Shown here piece by piece: positions 62,074 through 64,000 of a stretch of 64,000 nt of DNA. Below the pieces are notes generated by a model. It had not been told where the DNA came from. It saw only the letters and a program-made list of their open reading frames with translations, and did no database searches. Source of the DNA: Cerrena zonata (lineage: Eukaryota; Basidiomycota; Agaricomycetes; Polyporales; Cerrenaceae). The position numbers and the translations under genes are program-made. Each line of letters starts with the position of its first letter. Position 1 is the stretch's first letter. The stretch lies in assembly GCA_038087015.1 (NCBI GenBank), contig JASBNA010000061.1, forward strand, positions 124,001 through 188,000, in the 5' to 3' direction.

Positions 62074-63765
62074 TTAAACCACAGAAGCCAAGTCGAAACT
62101 TCTTCGGGCGGTTGAGTTGATATTCCACTTGACCAACCCACCACCGTCACAACCAATTAATAAGTGATCATTAAACCAATCAACACCACTTAAATTCAAT
62201 TCACCATGGATATGGTTAACTGATTGTTGATAGGCATCATAAAAGGACAACATTGAAGAAGAATCAACTGAGGTATAATCGGAGACGGTAGAAGAATTTG
62301 GAGGAACAAAATCATTAAAGTCATTATTTGAAACACCAGTGTTAGGATCATAATGTAAAGAAGGTCTAGCAGAAGAGGTTGGAGAAACATTAGAAGGATT
62401 AATATTACAATTAGAATTAGAATCATTTTCGCTCCACTGAGGAATATTAAATTGAGGAGGAGGAACATAGGAGGGAACTTTTAATGAGGGAGGAGGAGGA
62501 GGTTGATAAGTATAATTTTTAAATAATTTTGAATTATGATTGGTTAAATAATCGTAGTCATAAACCAAAGGAGCCGTGAATTCAATTTCATCTTCCTTAT
62601 AGATTGATAAATCATTATAATTTGATTCATTATGATTTTCATTATAAATTTTTTCGAATCGATTAATTCTTTCTAATTTATAATTTGAAAATTGGTCTAA
62701 TGCAAATGGTAAAACTATAACTTGATGATTATTAATTTGGTTTAAATTTCTTAAATCAATTAAGTGGATTCTACCGACGTGTTCCAGTATAGCTAATAAA
62801 TCATTATTATAACCACCAAATTTAGAGTTACTAAATTTACAGACTCTAAAAGCACCCGATTGATGGCCTGGTCTAGTTGATTTTATTTCAAATAACGATT
62901 TTTTCAAATTTCTAATATCATATAATAAACAAGTACCATCTTGGAAAGCAGTTGAAAAAATACGATCATTGGAATGATAAGAGATTCCAAAACCAGAATC
63001 ATGATTTGTTTCAATAGTGTTAATTTTAGAATTATCACGAGAATCAATCAAGAAAATCGACCCGGAATCCCCAGTTATAGTTAACAAATTATTATTTGAT
63101 TGACAAATATTGTTTAAAGCCGTACCTTCTTGACATTTAATTTGATTAGCAACCTTAACCTCGTTATTAATGTCAAGAGTGTAGAGATAAGAATCATTAT
63201 TGCAAACATAAGCATTATATTGATTTGCCAGTTTTGGATAAATGTTGACTGAATTATTAATTAATTCCCCCAAAATATAATCAAACGATTCATTAGTTTC
63301 ATTATTATGAAAGGAAAATAACCCCTTGGATGATCGATTTGAATGGCTTGGGGTTATATTCTTAATATCCGGGGTAACACCTCCTCCACCTCCTCCCGAT
63401 ATCATTGGACTCATCAACCCCCCAGTGATCATAGAACCGTCCTTTGTATAGCTATAGCAACAGGGAGTATAATTCAAGTTCCAGTCTTTCACTGGCGAGG
63501 ACATTTCTTGTAAATTAATCGATTTAATCGATTTATTGTTAGTATAATGAACGTATCCCTTAGAGCTATTAACTTGGATAAGATCCCTTAACTGCCAGTG
63601 TTTAACCGTTGACAAGGCCGGGGTGATATAACTTGGATTGGCCTTTAGAAGTTTATGAGCATGGTAATTATTCTGGAAACACTTATAATAATTACTATTA
63701 CGATGGTGATTAATTTTAGAAACCGGGACCGGATTCACAAAAGAATCCTGTTCAATATCCTTCAT
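62074..63765 (-). CDS. DUF2415 beta-propeller protein, possibly Gid11-like
   Basis: A 563-residue protein with WD40-like blades (for example LLTITGDSGSIFLIDSRDNS, RIFSTAFQDGTCLLYDIRNL and LLAILEHVGRIHLIDLRNLN), Pro-rich and Ser-rich loops, and near the end the DUF2415 hallmark LNLSGVDWFNDHLLIGCDGG followed by GLVKWNINSTARRSF. In Saccharomyces this domain type occurs in YLR149C, which has been described as Gid11, a substrate receptor of the GID ubiquitin ligase for N-terminal threonine. Orthology is inferred from domain and layout only. Starts at the ATG at 63765 (MKDIEQDSFVNPVP). Confidence 0.6.
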   Translation of the reverse strand: MKDIEQDSFVNPVPVSKINHHRNSNYYKCFQNNYHAHKLLKANPSYITPALSTVKHWQLRDLIQVNSSKGYVHYTNNKSIKSINLQEMSSPVKDWNLNYTPCCYSYTKDGSMITGGLMSPMISGGGGGGVTPDIKNITPSHSNRSSKGLFSFHNNETNESFDYILGELINNSVNIYPKLANQYNAYVCNNDSYLYTLDINNEVKVANQIKCQEGTALNNICQSNNNLLTITGDSGSIFLIDSRDNSKINTIETNHDSGFGISYHSNDRIFSTAFQDGTCLLYDIRNLKKSLFEIKSTRPGHQSGAFRVCKFSNSKFGGYNNDLLAILEHVGRIHLIDLRNLNQINNHQVIVLPFALDQFSNYKLERINRFEKIYNENHNESNYNDLSIYKEDEIEFTAPLVYDYDYLTNHNSKLFKNYTYQPPPPPSLKVPSYVPPPQFNIPQWSENDSNSNCNINPSNVSPTSSARPSLHYDPNTGVSNNDFNDFVPPNSSTVSDYTSVDSSSMLSFYDAYQQSVNHIHGELNLSGVDWFNDHLLIGCDGGGLVKWNINSTARRSFDLASVV

Positions 63766-63794
63766 CTTTGAATCATATGAAGGTGATAACTATA

Positions 63795-63868
63795 GATGAA
63801 GTATAACTAAGATGAAGTATAACTAAGATGAAGAAGAACTAAGATGAAGAAGAACTAAGATGAAGTGT
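63795..63868. repeat. 16-base tandem repeat upstream of the DUF2415 gene
   Basis: The unit GATGAAGTATAACTAA and variant GATGAAGAAGAACTAA is repeated about 4.5 times, 30 bases upstream of the start codon at 63765, so it would lie in the promoter or 5' leader. Purine-rich on this strand. Confidence 0.7.
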
Positions 63869-64000
63869 AAAGAATAAGATAAAGAAATCTGAAAAACTGA
63901 AAGGTGGAGACAACTCACATACAAATCAAAACCGTCTGATAATGGCAGAAGGTATGGGTCATTTGTGGTTAGCACTCCTTGTTAGTTCAGTACAGGTGCA

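Overview
This window looks like a chromosomal segment of a budding yeast of the CUG-Ser1 (Candida/Debaryomyces) group. The genes are compact and AT-rich. The few introns use GTATGT...TACTAAC...TAG signals. A mitochondrial complex I subunit (GRIM-19/NDUFA13) and an Rtf2 protein are present, both missing from Saccharomyces. The strongest clue is CTG usage: three rare CTG codons fall where homologues carry a conserved serine (carboxypeptidase Y at 45799, telomerase motif B' at 18519, prefoldin 5 near 41300). I do not name a species.

Layout. 1-5.6 kb: the 3' end of an unrecognised gene, a CaCA-type cation exchanger, riboflavin kinase FMN1 with a late intron, transaldolase TAL1 and a DUF1769 protein. 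5.6-13.4 kb: a 7.7 kb stretch with no convincing conserved gene, by far the largest gap here and a candidate regional centromere. 13.4-31 kb: SFH1, a Cnl2/NKP2 kinetochore protein, TAD3, telomerase reverse transcriptase EST2, BUD6, importin PSE1, GTPase RBG1, eIF5B FUN12 and NDUFA13. 31-45 kb: PHO13, YPD1, ALG9, ADE12, a Gly/Ser-rich secreted repeat protein, a zinc-cluster regulator, RAD10, GIM5, RTF2, COX14 and RSC9. 45-64 kb: carboxypeptidase Y, a broken UGA4-type permease, RPL7 with two introns (one carrying a C/D snoRNA), an Mps2-like membrane coiled-coil protein, ECM5, tRNA-Ser(UGA), CDC45 and a DUF2415 beta-propeller protein.

Most genes are housekeeping and not functionally clustered, although several share complexes or processes. 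SFH1 and RSC9 are both RSC remodeller subunits. EST2, CDC45, RAD10 and RTF2 act in replication, repair or chromosome-end maintenance. The Cnl2/NKP2 and Mps2-like proteins act at kinetochores and spindle poles.

A striking technical or biological feature is about fifteen single-base frame breaks in otherwise well-conserved genes (TAL1, TAD3 twice, BUD6, RBG1, FUN12, RAD10, GIM5 twice, the UGA4-like permease five times, ECM5). Correcting each by one base brings most of these genes close to normal family length. Nearly all are one-base gains or losses in short runs of identical bases, which points first to consensus errors in the assembly. The affected genes are therefore annotated as full-length genes with noted breaks.
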